From positions 1 to 64,000 of the forward strand of contig NZ_JAKSXY010000047.1 of assembly GCF_022829445.1 (NCBI RefSeq): 64,000 bases of DNA. Direction: 5' to 3'. The notes under the pieces were generated by a model. The model was not told the origin of the DNA and searched no databases. It saw only the letters and a list, made by a program, of their open reading frames with translations. The stretch is from Methylobacterium sp. J-068 (GTDB lineage: Bacteria > Pseudomonadota > Alphaproteobacteria > Rhizobiales > Beijerinckiaceae). Below, piece after piece: positions 25,812 to 36,403 of this stretch (the stretch's first letter is position 1; every line of letters begins with the position of its first letter). Both the position numbers and the translations under genes were made by a program.

Positions 25812-26099
25812 ATGAAGTTCCGTCCGCTGCACGACCGTGTCGTCGTCCGCCGCATCGAAGGCGAAGAGAAGACCAAGGGGGGCATCATCATCCCCGACAC
25901 CGCCAAGGAGAAGCCCCAAGAGGGCGAGATCGTCGCCGTCGGCCCCGGCGCCCGCGACGAGGCCGGCCGCGTGAATCCCCTCGACGTCAAGGCCGGCGAC
26001 CGCGTGCTGTTCGGCAAGTGGTCCGGCACCGAGGTCAAGATCGACGGTCAGGACCTCCTGATCATGAAGGAATCCGACATCATGGGCGTCGTCGCCTAA
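25812..26099 (+). CDS. groES: Co-chaperonin GroES
   Basis: The 95-residue heptameric lid of the GroEL chaperonin. It begins [20 protein letters not shown], has the mobile loop [18 protein letters not shown] that docks on GroEL, and ends VVA. The open frame begins 20 codons earlier, but ATG 25812 gives the universal start. Transcribed with groEL from the CIRCE-controlled promoter; 94 bp separate the two genes. Confidence 0.98.
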   Translation: MKFRPLHDRVVVRRIEGEEKTKGGIIIPDTAKEKPQEGEIVAVGPGARDEAGRVNPLDVKAGDRVLFGKWSGTEVKIDGQDLLIMKESDIMGVVA

Positions 26100-26142
26100 C
26101 ACGGCGCGGCCCTCTTCCTTCGTCCCTATCCGAGCCCTTTGA

Positions 26143-27849
<1,707 letters not shown>

Positions 27850-27878
27850 GAAGTCCGGTCTTCCAGACCCAGAAGAAG

Positions 27879-27910
27879 AAAGGGGGTCGCCGAAAGGCGG
27901 CCCCTTTTTC
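27879..27910 (+). terminator. Rho-independent terminator of groESL
   Basis: AAAGGGGGTCGCC-GAAA-GGCGGCCCCTTTTTC: a roughly 12-bp stem closed by a GAAA tetraloop and followed by five T residues, 30 bp after the groEL stop. It may also stop the convergent DUF1501 transcript. Confidence 0.9.
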
Positions 27911-27946
27911 GTTCGTCGACGCCGCGCGGACTCGGCGCTATCGCGT

Positions 27947-29134
27947 TCAGATCAACGCGAGGTCGCTCGGCACGGCATCGGGGAAGATGCGCCGGAGGCC
28001 GGCACCGTCGAGCCCATAGAGCCGTTGCAGCAGGCCTCCCAGCATCGACCGGTAATCCGTGAGCACGGGATAGTCGCGGTTCTGGAACAGGTGCGCCTCG
28101 TCCGCGCGCACCTGCGGCCCGGCGATCCGCCCGCCACGAACGCCGCCCCCGAGCACCCAGTAGACGCTGCCGTGCCCGTGATCGGTGCCGCGATTGCCGT
28201 TCTCGCGGAAGGTGCGGCCGAACTCGGAGACCACGACCACGACGGTGTCGCTCCAGCCGGCACCGATCTCCTGGATGAAGCCGGAGAGGCCCCGGCCGAG
28301 TTCGCCGAGACGGTCGGCGAGATAGCCGGTGGCGCCGCCCTGGTTCACGTGGGTGTCCCAGCCGCCGACATCGACGAAGCCGAGGTTGAACTGGTCGCGC
28401 ATCAGGCGCCCGATCCGCCGGGCGGCCAACTCGAACCCCTTGGGCGAGACCGCGCCGCGATCCGCCTGGGCCTGATGGTCGGAGATCGTGCGATAGACCT
28501 CGTCGCGGACGCGAAACCCCTCGTTCACCGCGCCCGCCAGCGGGCCGCCGGCATACATCGCCCGGATGAGGTCGGCCTGCCGCTCGTCGATCCCCGGCTT
28601 GCCGACGCCATTGATGGCGATGTTCGGCACGGGCTCCGGCCCCCGGAAGATCAGCGGCGACTGCTCGGTGAAAGCGATGGGACGCACCCGGGTGAGTTCC
28701 ACGGCCAGCCGCGCCATGAAGCCGGACTGGTAGTTGCGCGACTCGCCGACGGTCTGCCCGAGCTCGATCGTGTCCTGCGTCTCGAAATGGCTGCGGGTGA
28801 GGTCGCTGGTGCCCGCGAACGGCACGAAGGCCGCCTCCCCCTTGGCGAAGAGCGGCAGGATGGTGTCGCGCAAGGCGGGGTGCAGGCTCCAGTCGGCGTC
28901 GAGCGCCAGGGCGGCGGCGGGATTGGCGAGGTCCGGCCGGGCGACCGCGAGATTCGGGCGGGCGCGGTAATAGAAGTCGCTCCCCGTGGGGATCACCACG
29001 TTGGCGGCGTCGTAGGCGCCGCGCAGGAAGACGACGAGCAGGCGGGCATCGGCCTTGGGCGCCGCCCAGACCCGGCCCGCCACGGTGCTGGCCCCGAGCG
29101 CACCCGCGGTACGGATCAGATCACGCCTGTTCAT
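27947..29134 (-). CDS. DUF1501 domain-containing exported protein
   Basis: A 395-residue protein with a Tat-type signal (MNRRDLIRTAGALGASTVAGRVWA). DUF1501 is related to the alkaline phosphatase/sulfatase superfamily; supporting features are LLVVFLRGAYDAANVVIP at the start of the mature chain, VDVGGWDTHVNQGG, and VVVVSEFGRTFRENGNRGTDHGHGS with clustered Asp/His ligands near the C-terminus. Role is unknown; members are nearly always encoded beside a DUF1800 protein, as here (13-bp gap, same strand), suggesting that the two act together in the periplasm. Confidence 0.88.
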   Translation of the reverse strand: MNRRDLIRTAGALGASTVAGRVWAAPKADARLLVVFLRGAYDAANVVIPTGSDFYYRARPNLAVARPDLANPAAALALDADWSLHPALRDTILPLFAKGEAAFVPFAGTSDLTRSHFETQDTIELGQTVGESRNYQSGFMARLAVELTRVRPIAFTEQSPLIFRGPEPVPNIAINGVGKPGIDERQADLIRAMYAGGPLAGAVNEGFRVRDEVYRTISDHQAQADRGAVSPKGFELAARRIGRLMRDQFNLGFVDVGGWDTHVNQGGATGYLADRLGELGRGLSGFIQEIGAGWSDTVVVVVSEFGRTFRENGNRGTDHGHGSVYWVLGGGVRGGRIAGPQVRADEAHLFQNRDYPVLTDYRSMLGGLLQRLYGLDGAGLRRIFPDAVPSDLALI

Positions 29135-29147
29135 CGCTCTCGCTCCG

Positions 29148-30668
29148 TCAGCGCATGAATTCGGGAGAGGACAGGAACAGGGTGTTCCAGTCCTGCGGCG
29201 AGGTCGCCCGTCCGAGCGCCGCCCGGGTCTGCCCCGTGAGCGTGGCCGCGAGGGCGCCGAAATAGAGGCGGTTCTGAAGGAGCGGGAAGGCCGGCTCCTC
29301 CACCGCGTCGGGCATCGGTGGCTTGAACAGCCCGGCCGGCCCGCCTCCGATCTGCCGGGCGATCTCGAACCGGGTCGTCAGCTGGCCGGGGCCGTTCCAG
29401 GCCGCCGCGTCGAGGGGATAGCCGTCGGGGGTCGAGCGGTTGAACAGGCCCTCGCCGAGGCGGCCGAGCCAGCCCTGGACCGGGCCGGTGTTGAGGATGA
29501 CCCGGTCGTCATAGGCCAGCCTGACGGCCGAGAGGACGTAGCGCATCGGGTCCTTGAACCCGGTGCCGAGGCCAGCCTGGAATTCGGGGGCATGCACCAG
29601 CACATCCAGGATCGCGGCGATATCGCCGTCCGTGCGCCCGAAGACGCCGGCGAGGCGATCGACCAGCGCGTCGGACGGCGGATGTCCCAGCAGGTAGGCG
29701 GCCATCGCCCTCGTGACGTTGCGCGCCGTCGCGGGGTGCCGGCACAGGATGTCGAGCGCCTCGGCGATCTCGGCAAAGCCCCGGCCCCGGATCGGATGGC
29801 CGAGCAGGATCTTCTCGCCGAAATCGTGCCGGGCCGGGTTGAAGAGGAACGGCCCCCTGCGCACGAGGGCGCCCTGCAGCTCGGGCTTGAGCTTCGGATG
29901 CTCAGGACGGACCTCGATACCGGCTCCGGTGAGGATGCGGGCGAGGTCCTCGACGTCGTGCTGCGTGTAACCGCCTCCGACGCCGAGCGTGTGCAGCTCC
30001 ATCAACTCGCGCGCATAATTCTCGTTGAGGCGGCCGGCGGCGTTCTCGGCATTGTCGAGGTAACGCAGCATCGCGGGGTGTTCGAGGGTGGCGCCCAGGA
30101 GGTCGCGGAAGCGGCCGAGGGCGTGCGGACGGATGGCGGTGTCGAGGTAATCGCCCACCATCGCGCGGACGTTGGCCTTGCCCTGGTAGACGCTGAAACG
30201 GTTGAACCAGAACCAGGTCATCCGCTCCCGGATCTGGTCCGGGGCGTAGAGGGCACGCAGGATCGTGTCGGAGACGGAACGGCGGAGCGCGTCGTTCAGG
30301 GCACCCTGATAGGCGGATTGCGCCGCCTTCTTCGCCTCCGGGTCGGACAGCGCGTTGGCGGCCTTCGCCTGCGCGTCCAGGGCGGCCAGCCGATCGAGCA
30401 GCTCGCCCGATGGTTGCCCGGCGTCGATCCGGGCCTGCACCGCCGGCGGCAGGACGGACGGGCCGCCGGGCCGCAACTGCGCCGCCAGCCAGGCCTCGCG
30501 CCCCTGCGCCGCGAGGGCGGCGTAGCTCGTCGCGTTCGCCCCCCAGGTCAACGCATCGAGGAGCGCCAGATCCGCCGCGGGCGGCGGGGCCGCGCGGGCC
30601 GGCCCCGCCGCCATCAGGACACCGAGCACGACGCAACGAAACAATGAACCCGGACGAGGACCGGCCAC
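29148..30668 (-). CDS. DUF1800 domain-containing exported protein
   Basis: A largely helical DUF1800 protein, 506 residues from the GTG at 30668, which has GGAG upstream and gives a proper signal peptide (SLFRCVVLGVLMAAGPARA). Family landmarks are LLDALTWGAN near the mature N-terminus, MTWFWFNRFSVYQGK, ENYARELMELHTLGVGGGYTQ, and NTLFLSSPEFM at the end. No enzyme activity is assigned to this family. The partner DUF1501 gene follows 13 bp downstream. A longer frame upstream adds 23 residues before the signal and seems less likely. Confidence 0.85.
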   Translation of the reverse strand: MAGPRPGSLFRCVVLGVLMAAGPARAAPPPAADLALLDALTWGANATSYAALAAQGREAWLAAQLRPGGPSVLPPAVQARIDAGQPSGELLDRLAALDAQAKAANALSDPEAKKAAQSAYQGALNDALRRSVSDTILRALYAPDQIRERMTWFWFNRFSVYQGKANVRAMVGDYLDTAIRPHALGRFRDLLGATLEHPAMLRYLDNAENAAGRLNENYARELMELHTLGVGGGYTQHDVEDLARILTGAGIEVRPEHPKLKPELQGALVRRGPFLFNPARHDFGEKILLGHPIRGRGFAEIAEALDILCRHPATARNVTRAMAAYLLGHPPSDALVDRLAGVFGRTDGDIAAILDVLVHAPEFQAGLGTGFKDPMRYVLSAVRLAYDDRVILNTGPVQGWLGRLGEGLFNRSTPDGYPLDAAAWNGPGQLTTRFEIARQIGGGPAGLFKPPMPDAVEEPAFPLLQNRLYFGALAATLTGQTRAALGRATSPQDWNTLFLSSPEFMR

Positions 30669-30750
30669 GGGCGAATCTCCGGCTGTCGACGGGGATCGAT
30701 ACCGCCACGCAAACGTGGCGGCGACGTGATCGTCCAAACGCGGCCGCCGG

Positions 30751-31281
30751 CTACTTCTTCGCCTTGCCGTGCTTGGTCGCCCCGCCTTTCCCCTGTGCCT
30801 TCGACTTCGACGCCTTCGCGTCGTGGTCCTTGCCGTCCCAGCGCGCCGCGAAGGCGGCCGAGCCGAGCGCGCGCGTCACCTTCGGAGCCTTGACGGAAGG
30901 ACGTTCCGCCTCGGCCCCCTTGCCCTTCGGCGTCGCCGCCGCCGCTTTCGCGACGGGTTGGGCGCCGGCCCCGAGAGCGGCCAGATGACGGCGCGGCCAG
31001 TCCGGCGCTGCGGTCTTGAGGTCGGGATGGTGCCTGTCGAGGCGCGTCACGAGGCTCTTCGTCTCGGCATCGGTGAGGCCGTCGAGCACCAGTGCGAAGG
31101 TCTCGGAGCCGAGGCCCTCGCGCACGCGGCGCAGGCCGTCGAGCATCAGGCCCTTGGCCTTCAGCTGCTTCACCACGAGCATGCGCCCGGTCTTGGCGAG
31201 ATCGCCGCGAATGTCCGGAAACAGCTCGGGCGCGCGGACGATCACTCCGAGAATCGCGGCGCCATCCACATCAAGAGCCAC
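30751..31281 (-). CDS. Hypothetical protein with basic Lys/Ala-rich tail, ParA partner
   Basis: A 176-residue protein that I do not recognise by family. The first about 100 residues look folded and helical (ILGVIVRAPELFPDIRGDLAKTG, TFALVLDGLTDAETKSLVTRL). The rest is a disordered tail rich in Lys, Ala and Gly ending GGATKHGKAKK, suited to non-specific DNA or polyanion binding. It overlaps the 3' end of the ParA-like gene by 11 bases, so the pair is an operon with ParA first. By analogy with ParA/partner cargo systems it could be the adaptor or ATPase stimulator, but this is inference only. Confidence 0.6.
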   Translation of the reverse strand: MALDVDGAAILGVIVRAPELFPDIRGDLAKTGRMLVVKQLKAKGLMLDGLRRVREGLGSETFALVLDGLTDAETKSLVTRLDRHHPDLKTAAPDWPRRHLAALGAGAQPVAKAAAATPKGKGAEAERPSVKAPKVTRALGSAAFAARWDGKDHDAKASKSKAQGKGGATKHGKAKK

Positions 31282-32194
31282 CGAAAACCCCCTTCACTTC
31301 CGTCACGAGCGGGATGAGGACACTGGAAACGTGCGGGCCGTACTTACCCGAGAGTGTCGGCGGAACCTCGCGCGGCATCAGCGCCTCGGCCAAAGCGGCC
31401 GCCTGCGGGACGCGCGTCGCGAACAGCCGGAACCCGGCATCGTCCGCATCCGCCTCCGCCTGGAGGCGGGCCAGGGTATGCTGCTGCTGGCGCACCTGCT
31501 GCTGGAAGCGCGTGACCAGCACGTGCGGCGGACGCAGCGGCGCGGGCTGGCCGCCACGCCGACCGGAGCTGCCCCAGACCGTCTGCACGAAGGCGTCGAG
31601 CCCGTAGGTCGAGAGGTAATCGGCGATCGAGGCGACGATCACGAGGTCCGCGCCCCGGACGGCGACCTCCGTGACCGGCGAGATGCCCGGCGCGCAATCG
31701 AACAGGATGTAGTCGTAGCGGGCCGCGAGCGGCACGAACTCTTCCTGAAAGATCGTCCGGAGCTGGTCCTCGATGGCGCGCATCGAGCAGTTCCGCTCCG
31801 TCAGTTCGTAGATGATCTCGCGCTCCACGAGGCGCAGATACGGTCCGGCCGGCAGGAGAGAGACGGACAGGGGCTCGTTCTGATGCGTGGTCACGCTGAC
31901 CCGATCACGAATGCGCGGCGCGAGCAGCGGCTTCTCGCGGCTCACCAGCTTCAAGGCGAGATAGGCCTCGAGCGTGCGCCCGCGCGCGATCATCTCGGCC
32001 AGCAGCGTCTCGCCCGCGAGACAGACCGAGACGCTGGCCTGCGGATCGAGATCCACGACCAGCACCGAGGCGCCATCGGCCGCGAGCGCCTCGGCCAGCA
32101 TGACCACCGTCGTGGTCTTGCCGACCCCGCCCTTCATGTTCGCCACCGCGATGAGGTGCCCCGAACCATGCGGTCGACGTGCCTGGCCGCTCAT
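31271..32194 (-). CDS. ParA/MinD-family ATPase
   Basis: A 307-residue ParA-like ATPase. The deviant Walker A motif KGGVGKTTT is at residues 21-29, with the signature lysine two places in, and VLVVDLDPQASVSV forms the Walker A' segment. YDYILFDCAPGISPVTEVAV is the Walker B region. No N-terminal DNA-binding domain is present, so it is of the small, non-specific-DNA-binding type. No parB or parS-like repeats are adjacent, so plasmid or chromosome segregation is unlikely; positioning of another cargo is a better guess. Downstream gene overlaps by 11 bases. Confidence 0.88.
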   Translation of the reverse strand: MSGQARRPHGSGHLIAVANMKGGVGKTTTVVMLAEALAADGASVLVVDLDPQASVSVCLAGETLLAEMIARGRTLEAYLALKLVSREKPLLAPRIRDRVSVTTHQNEPLSVSLLPAGPYLRLVEREIIYELTERNCSMRAIEDQLRTIFQEEFVPLAARYDYILFDCAPGISPVTEVAVRGADLVIVASIADYLSTYGLDAFVQTVWGSSGRRGGQPAPLRPPHVLVTRFQQQVRQQQHTLARLQAEADADDAGFRLFATRVPQAAALAEALMPREVPPTLSGKYGPHVSSVLIPLVTEVKGVFGGS

Positions 32195-32675
32195 ACCCGT
32201 TGATCCCGCAAAGCCGCCTCCAGTCTCTTCCGGTTCGCCGCCCTCAAGCGCGATTCGAGAAACCCGTCGATGATCGCGCGTGGCGTGGCCTTGCGGCCCG
32301 CGTCATCCGATCAAGGACCGGCGTCCCGTCGCCGGCCGGGAGGCTCGAGACCCGAGTGGCCGGCTCGAGGCGATCGTTCCTCGCCAGCGCGTTCGCGCGC
32401 AGACCCTCGATCTCCTGGAATCGGAAGCCCATGCGCGGCGGATACCACCGGCATACAATCACAAGATAGCGCGATTCACGCCTCTGGCCGGAATTCTCGG
32501 TGGAGGATGCGTCTCGATCCGGCCGCGCTCGATCAGGCCGAACCCGAATGGCTCCGGATCGCGCGCGTCATTCCAAATCCGCTCGATCCCTTCGGGATGG
32601 CGGATTCAGGCTTCGCTCGGGCGCCGCGCGAGCCGAGCGAGACCGTCTTCCGCTGCGAATCGAGCGGCGACGGTA
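32195..32675. other. 481-bp intergenic region upstream of the parA-like gene
   Basis: Between the ParA start and the TadG stop (both minus-strand genes). It contains a 67-bp dispersed repeat at 32579-32645. A 72-codon minus-strand frame (32244-32462, GTG start, no ribosome site, no family features) is probably not a gene. The ParA promoter should lie in 32195-32400, but I cannot place it. Confidence 0.4.
32579..32645 (-). repeat. 67-bp dispersed repeat, copy A
   Basis: On the minus strand it runs from CGGTCTCGCTCGG through CCATCCCGAAGGGATCG. A second copy is at 57043-57109 on the plus strand, with about 8 differences in 67 bases. It includes the palindrome ATCCC-TTCG-GGGAT-like core, which also appears in the partial copy at 56831-56856. 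Non-coding, just past the TadG stop. Confidence 0.75.
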
Positions 32676-34325
32676 TCACTGCACCAGCACGGCCTGATCG
32701 CAGCGCGTGCCGTCCACCGAGAGATCGGCATAGCCCAGGCGGATTCCGAGAATCCGCAGGGTGTTGTCGAGGACCTTGTCGAGGGCGGGCGTCACGGCCG
32801 CGAGCGCGGTCGCGACGGTGCTCTTGATGAGAACGGCGCCGAGGAGACTCTGCCCGTTCACCTGCAGGTCGAGGTCGCCGATCAGGCCGGCGGTCAGGGA
32901 TTGCGTCAGCCCGCTCGCCGAGACCGAGCGGATCGTGTGCCGGGAGATATCGTCGTCGCTGAAGGTCAGGGCCTGCGCGGCGGGACTTCCGACGGTGACG
33001 CGGCCACCGCCCGAGACCGTCAGCAGCGGCGTCACCCTGAGCAGCGTCGCCGGCTGGGACAGATCCGGCGCCCGGGCGCCCGGATCGACGAGGACCTTCG
33101 GGATGTCGGCGACCGCGAGATCCGCGACCCCGGTCTGCGCATCCACGACGACCTGGCGGCGCGCGCGATCCGTCCAGGGGCAGGTCACCGAGCGCAGGCT
33201 CGCCCGCGCCGTCGCGACCTGGACGTAGAGCGGCAGCGTGAGCGAGCCGAGATTGAGCGGCAGCGTGAGGCTCGCCTCCACGAGGAGGCGCGTCTGCGCC
33301 GTGGTCACGCTCGCCTTCGGGCTTCCGGGCTGCACGTAGCCGGAACTCTGGCGCCGCTCGCCGATCCCCAGCGTGAGTTGCGTGCGCAGGAGTCCGGGCA
33401 CGCTCGCGCCGAGATCCACCGACACCTGGCGATTCCCGTTCGCGACCTGGATCGCTTCCGACAGGATGTCCATCAGGCCGACCGAGGGCCCCTGGGTGCC
33501 GGACCCCGGCGCCAGGGACGCCGCGTCCCCGAGATCGATGATCTGACCGATCGGCACGCTGCCGGTCGCCGTCCGGGCCGCGGCGGCGAGTTGCGCGAGG
33601 GCCATCGCCGCGGGGCCCCCGCCCGTCGTAGCGTTGGCGGTCGTCTGGAGGGCGGAGAGCACCTGCCCGAGCGTCGCATTGGCGGTGATGACGTCGGTGT
33701 AGTTGGCTACCTTCAGGTCGAGGGACGATTGAAGGGCGTCGAGGATTCCGAAGCTGTCGATGCGCAGGCTCGCCAGGGCATCGTAATCCATCGCCGAGAG
33801 CGCGACCGGCTTTCCCAGGAGGGCACCGAAGATGCCGTTGACGATTCCGGCATCGAGGCGAAGCAGGCCCGACCCGATGCTGATGGAGGCGAATCGCGCC
33901 GAGGCGGCGGTCCCCGAGACGCCGATCTGGACGTCGCGCTTGAAGCCGAGGGCCGGTGCGAAGAAGGTCGGGGTCTGCGTCAGCAGGTCGACCCGGACGG
34001 CACTGGGGGATGCCGGGGCGGACACGAAGCGGGCCTCGACCGGTAGTTTCGCATCGCCCGCGTAGAGGCCGGCCTGGACGGTGATCGTCGACTCCGCCGC
34101 GTAACCATTGTCCGCGAGAGACTTTCGCGCCACGGCGTCCGCGCGGCCCGGATCGGCCGCCGCGAGGGTGGCGGCGAGGTCGACCGCGCCCTGCGCCTTG
34201 CGCCGTGCCACGATCATCGAGCCGTAATCGACGCCGATGGCCGCCACGGCGAGCAGGGCCGTGAAGCCGAGGGCGGTGAAGACGGCGATGGACCCCCGTC
34301 GATCGACGAGAAACGGTGCGGTCAT
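32676..34325 (-). CDS. TadG-like pilus assembly / surface protein
   Basis: A 549-residue protein of the TadG type: a short cytoplasmic N-terminus with DRRGSIAVFTALGFTALLAVAAIGVDYGSM, the single membrane helix and Flp-pseudopilin-like motif of the TadE/TadG N-domain, followed by a long extracytoplasmic region rich in Ser, Thr, Val and Ala. The ATG at 34325 overlaps the tadE stop by 4 bases (ATGA); a longer frame through tadE is a shadow. TadG proteins are surface-exposed accessories of tight-adherence pili, but no other tad/flp gene is in the window. Confidence 0.8.
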   Translation of the reverse strand: MTAPFLVDRRGSIAVFTALGFTALLAVAAIGVDYGSMIVARRKAQGAVDLAATLAAADPGRADAVARKSLADNGYAAESTITVQAGLYAGDAKLPVEARFVSAPASPSAVRVDLLTQTPTFFAPALGFKRDVQIGVSGTAASARFASISIGSGLLRLDAGIVNGIFGALLGKPVALSAMDYDALASLRIDSFGILDALQSSLDLKVANYTDVITANATLGQVLSALQTTANATTGGGPAAMALAQLAAAARTATGSVPIGQIIDLGDAASLAPGSGTQGPSVGLMDILSEAIQVANGNRQVSVDLGASVPGLLRTQLTLGIGERRQSSGYVQPGSPKASVTTAQTRLLVEASLTLPLNLGSLTLPLYVQVATARASLRSVTCPWTDRARRQVVVDAQTGVADLAVADIPKVLVDPGARAPDLSQPATLLRVTPLLTVSGGGRVTVGSPAAQALTFSDDDISRHTIRSVSASGLTQSLTAGLIGDLDLQVNGQSLLGAVLIKSTVATALAAVTPALDKVLDNTLRILGIRLGYADLSVDGTRCDQAVLVQ

Positions 34326-34774
34326 AGACCACCCCGCCGGACGCTGACCGTCGTGCGGATGAAGTCCGGCGGCAGGGGAACGAGGCCGGACAGCCCGGAA
34401 AACCCCAGGGTCTTGGCGTCGAAGGTGAGCGTCACCGTGTAGAGGGTGGCGTCGGCCGGATCCGCTCCGACCGCGACCGAAACGGTTCCGGGCTTGAACA
34501 TCGCCCCATCGGTCAAGGCCGTCGCGACGCGCCGGCGGGCGAGATCGCCGCGCTCCTGATCGCTGACGCCCGCGATGGAGGCCCGCGCGGCTTCGGACGC
34601 GATCTGCTTCAGGTTGTGGGACGCGCCGAGATAGATTCCGAAGACGACGATCCCGGCAAAGAGAGCGAGCAGGATCGGGACCAGCAGTGCAAACTCGACC
34701 GCAGCGTTTCCACGCTGAGAAGCAAAGAAACGGCGAGCGAGACCGATACCGTAGGCTCTGTTTTTCACGATCAT
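34322..34774 (-). CDS. TadE family protein
   Basis: A 150-residue pseudopilin-like protein. The TadE motif RGNAAVEFALLVPILLALFAGIVVFG (charged residue, then Glu at the fifth place and a hydrophobic helix) starts at about residue 20; the rest is a soluble extracytoplasmic domain. ATG 34774 gives a short positive N-terminus as expected for prepilin-peptidase type proteins; an earlier start adds 15 residues. Upstream of, and coupled to, the TadG gene. Possibly part of a locus whose other parts lie elsewhere. Confidence 0.8.
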   Translation of the reverse strand: MIVKNRAYGIGLARRFFASQRGNAAVEFALLVPILLALFAGIVVFGIYLGASHNLKQIASEAARASIAGVSDQERGDLARRRVATALTDGAMFKPGTVSVAVGADPADATLYTVTLTFDAKTLGFSGLSGLVPLPPDFIRTTVSVRRGGL

Positions 34775-35147
34775 TGGCTCGTGGCTGCACGAAAGTGCTT
34801 CAACGAGACCGACGATCACACCGTTTTCATAACGAGATCTTTCCGCGACTATCCGGAATCAAGCGAAATTCGATCGTCGCAATAAGGAATATTTAGAGCC
34901 TCGCGATGATGGCGGCGCGAGTGAGGCCATGGTACGAATTGGAATATAGTCTTAGCAGACGGCCGAATATCCTCATCGTGCGTTCGCAGGGACCCTGGGC
35001 TCACAGCCGCTGCGACATAACGTCATCCGGACGGCCCGCACGTTCGCATCGGCGCAGGCGAACGCGGCGGCAACGGAGGAAATGAAAACGGCTCGGATCG
35101 CCTTGATGCGATCCGAGCCGGAACGCGACCCTCGCGGGCGCTAGGAA
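34775..35147. other. 373-bp AT-richer region upstream of tadE
   Basis: Noticeably richer in A+T than the rest (34820-34970), so likely to hold the tadEG promoter; no consensus can be fixed. It ends with an inverted repeat CGTTCGC-N10-GCGAACG (35041-35064) and the terminator of the oxygenase gene at 35085-35120. No gene is seen. Confidence 0.45.
35085..35120 (-). terminator. Rho-independent terminator of the 2OG-Fe(II) oxygenase gene
   Basis: CGGCTCGGATCGC (35089-35101) pairs perfectly over 13 bp with GCGATCCGAGCCG (35108-35120) around the loop CTTGAT. On the minus strand it is followed by TTTTCATT, and it lies 28 bp after the stop codon. Confidence 0.9.
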
Positions 35148-35795
35148 TCAGCGGCCGAAGATGCCCTTGAGGAACTGCGCGGTGCGGTTGCGCTTCTTCT
35201 TGCGCTCCAGTTCGTTGGCGTCCTTGACCCAGGCCACCTGCACCACGCGGCGCTCGCCCTCGAAGGGCTCGTGGCCGTGCCAGGAATTGTCGGCGCGCAG
35301 GAAGGCGAACATCGTGCCCATGGTCGGCGGGACCTCGACCGCGAAGGGCTCGTAGTTCTTGCCGTCGTAGAGCACCCGCAGGCGGCCGGCGGCCGGCGCG
35401 TCCCAGGCGTCGTTCATGTAGATCAGCATCGTCATCACCTTGGACGGCCCGTCGGTGTGGATCGAGCCGTATTTCGGCTGGCTGCGCTTCATGATGGTGG
35501 TGAGGCGCGGGCAGGAGACGAGGTCGATGCCGAATTTCTCGCCCATGATGCGGGAAAACTCGTCGCTCTCCAGCTCGTCGATCAGCGCCTTGAAGCGCCC
35601 CTTCAGCGCGACCTCGTCGACGGTCAGGTAGCCCGGCTTGGCGATGGCGGGGAAATCCTGGCGGATCTCGGCGACGGCCTCGGGCTTCAGCACGTCGTTG
35701 CCGAGGAAGAAGCTGTAGGGCTCGCGCGAAACGGGGGCGGCGCGCACGGCATCAAGGTTGAGGATCGACAATCCCGTCACGGCTGCTGCGGTCAT
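35148..35795 (-). CDS. 2-oxoglutarate/Fe(II)-dependent oxygenase
   Basis: A 215-residue protein with the double-stranded beta-helix oxygenase signature: the HxD iron pair in SIHTDGPSK near residue 112, the distal His in DNSWHGHEPF near 170, and an Arg for 2-oxoglutarate in GERRVVQVAW just after. The rest resembles small prolyl-4-hydroxylase-type proteins. It would hydroxylate a protein or small-molecule substrate that cannot be named. The tail is very basic (ELERKKKRNRTAQFLKGIFGR). Alone on its strand, with its own terminator. Confidence 0.85.
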   Translation of the reverse strand: MTAAAVTGLSILNLDAVRAAPVSREPYSFFLGNDVLKPEAVAEIRQDFPAIAKPGYLTVDEVALKGRFKALIDELESDEFSRIMGEKFGIDLVSCPRLTTIMKRSQPKYGSIHTDGPSKVMTMLIYMNDAWDAPAAGRLRVLYDGKNYEPFAVEVPPTMGTMFAFLRADNSWHGHEPFEGERRVVQVAWVKDANELERKKKRNRTAQFLKGIFGR

Positions 35796-35922
35796 GGCTT
35801 CGACGTTCGTCCGTTCGGGCGGACCCGGCCGTCAGGCTGTGGTCGCGCGCTGGGTGGAGCGCCCCACGGGGCGCAATCCCGGTGGATAGAGCGCGCGATT
35901 GCGGCGAGCGGACGGCAACCCC

Positions 35923-35941
35923 TTTCCGCATCACGCGGAAA
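35923..35941 (+). promoter_or_regulatory. Inverted repeat upstream of the small secreted protein gene
   Basis: TTTCCGC-ATCAC-GCGGAAA, a perfect 7-bp dyad with a 5-base spacer, 45 bp before the GTG start at 35987. A further hairpin GCGCCCC-AC-GGGGCGC lies at 35859-35874. Either could be regulatory or structural; no known consensus. Confidence 0.35.
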
Positions 35942-35986
35942 CTGCCATGCTTGGCCGTATCGAAACAGGAAGCGGCGCCGAGTATC

Positions 35987-36280
35987 GTGACGAGACGCCT
36001 CGCACTTGCCCTCTGCGCCGCCCTGGCGACACCGGCCGGTGCCCAGAGCCCCGTCACGACCCAGCGACTGACCTGCGCCGACGCGATGGCCCTGGTGAAG
36101 GGCAAGGGCTCCCTCTGGATCAGCCCCGGCGGCGGGGTCGCCGAGCGCTTCGTGCGGGACCGCAGCCAGTGCGGCCTCACGGAGATCGCCGAGCTGCGCT
36201 TCGTCCCCACCCGCGACAACCCGGAATGCCCCATCGGCTATCGCTGCCGCGAGCCGGAATTCGGCGACTGGGACTGGTAG
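35987..36280 (+). CDS. Small secreted cysteine-containing hypothetical protein
   Basis: A 97-residue protein with a signal peptide (TRRLALALCAALATPAGA, cleavage near AGA-QS) and a mature part of about 75 residues with four cysteines (TCADAM, QCGLTE, ECPIGYRC) that would form two disulfides in the periplasm. No family is recognised. The open frame is longer, but the GTG at 35987 gives the signal peptide; the ribosome site is weak. The stop is 123 bp before the SbmA-type ABC gene on the same strand. Confidence 0.65.
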   Translation: MTRRLALALCAALATPAGAQSPVTTQRLTCADAMALVKGKGSLWISPGGGVAERFVRDRSQCGLTEIAELRFVPTRDNPECPIGYRCREPEFGDWDW

Positions 36281-36403
36281 CTCCGCGAGGGGCGATCCGC
36301 CGCGCGGCGGCGCCACGATCTCGCCACGACCCGCCTGCAATGCCGGGCCGATCCGCGCGCCCCCGGCGCGCGCTCCGACCGATCCAGCACAAGGGACACG
36401 CGT

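Noticed and set aside
31271..32194. ParA as a plasmid or chromosome partition gene
   Set aside because: No ParB, parS-like repeats or replication genes are nearby.
32244..32462. 72-codon minus-strand frame upstream of the ParA-like gene
   Set aside because: GTG start without ribosome site, no recognisable sequence features.
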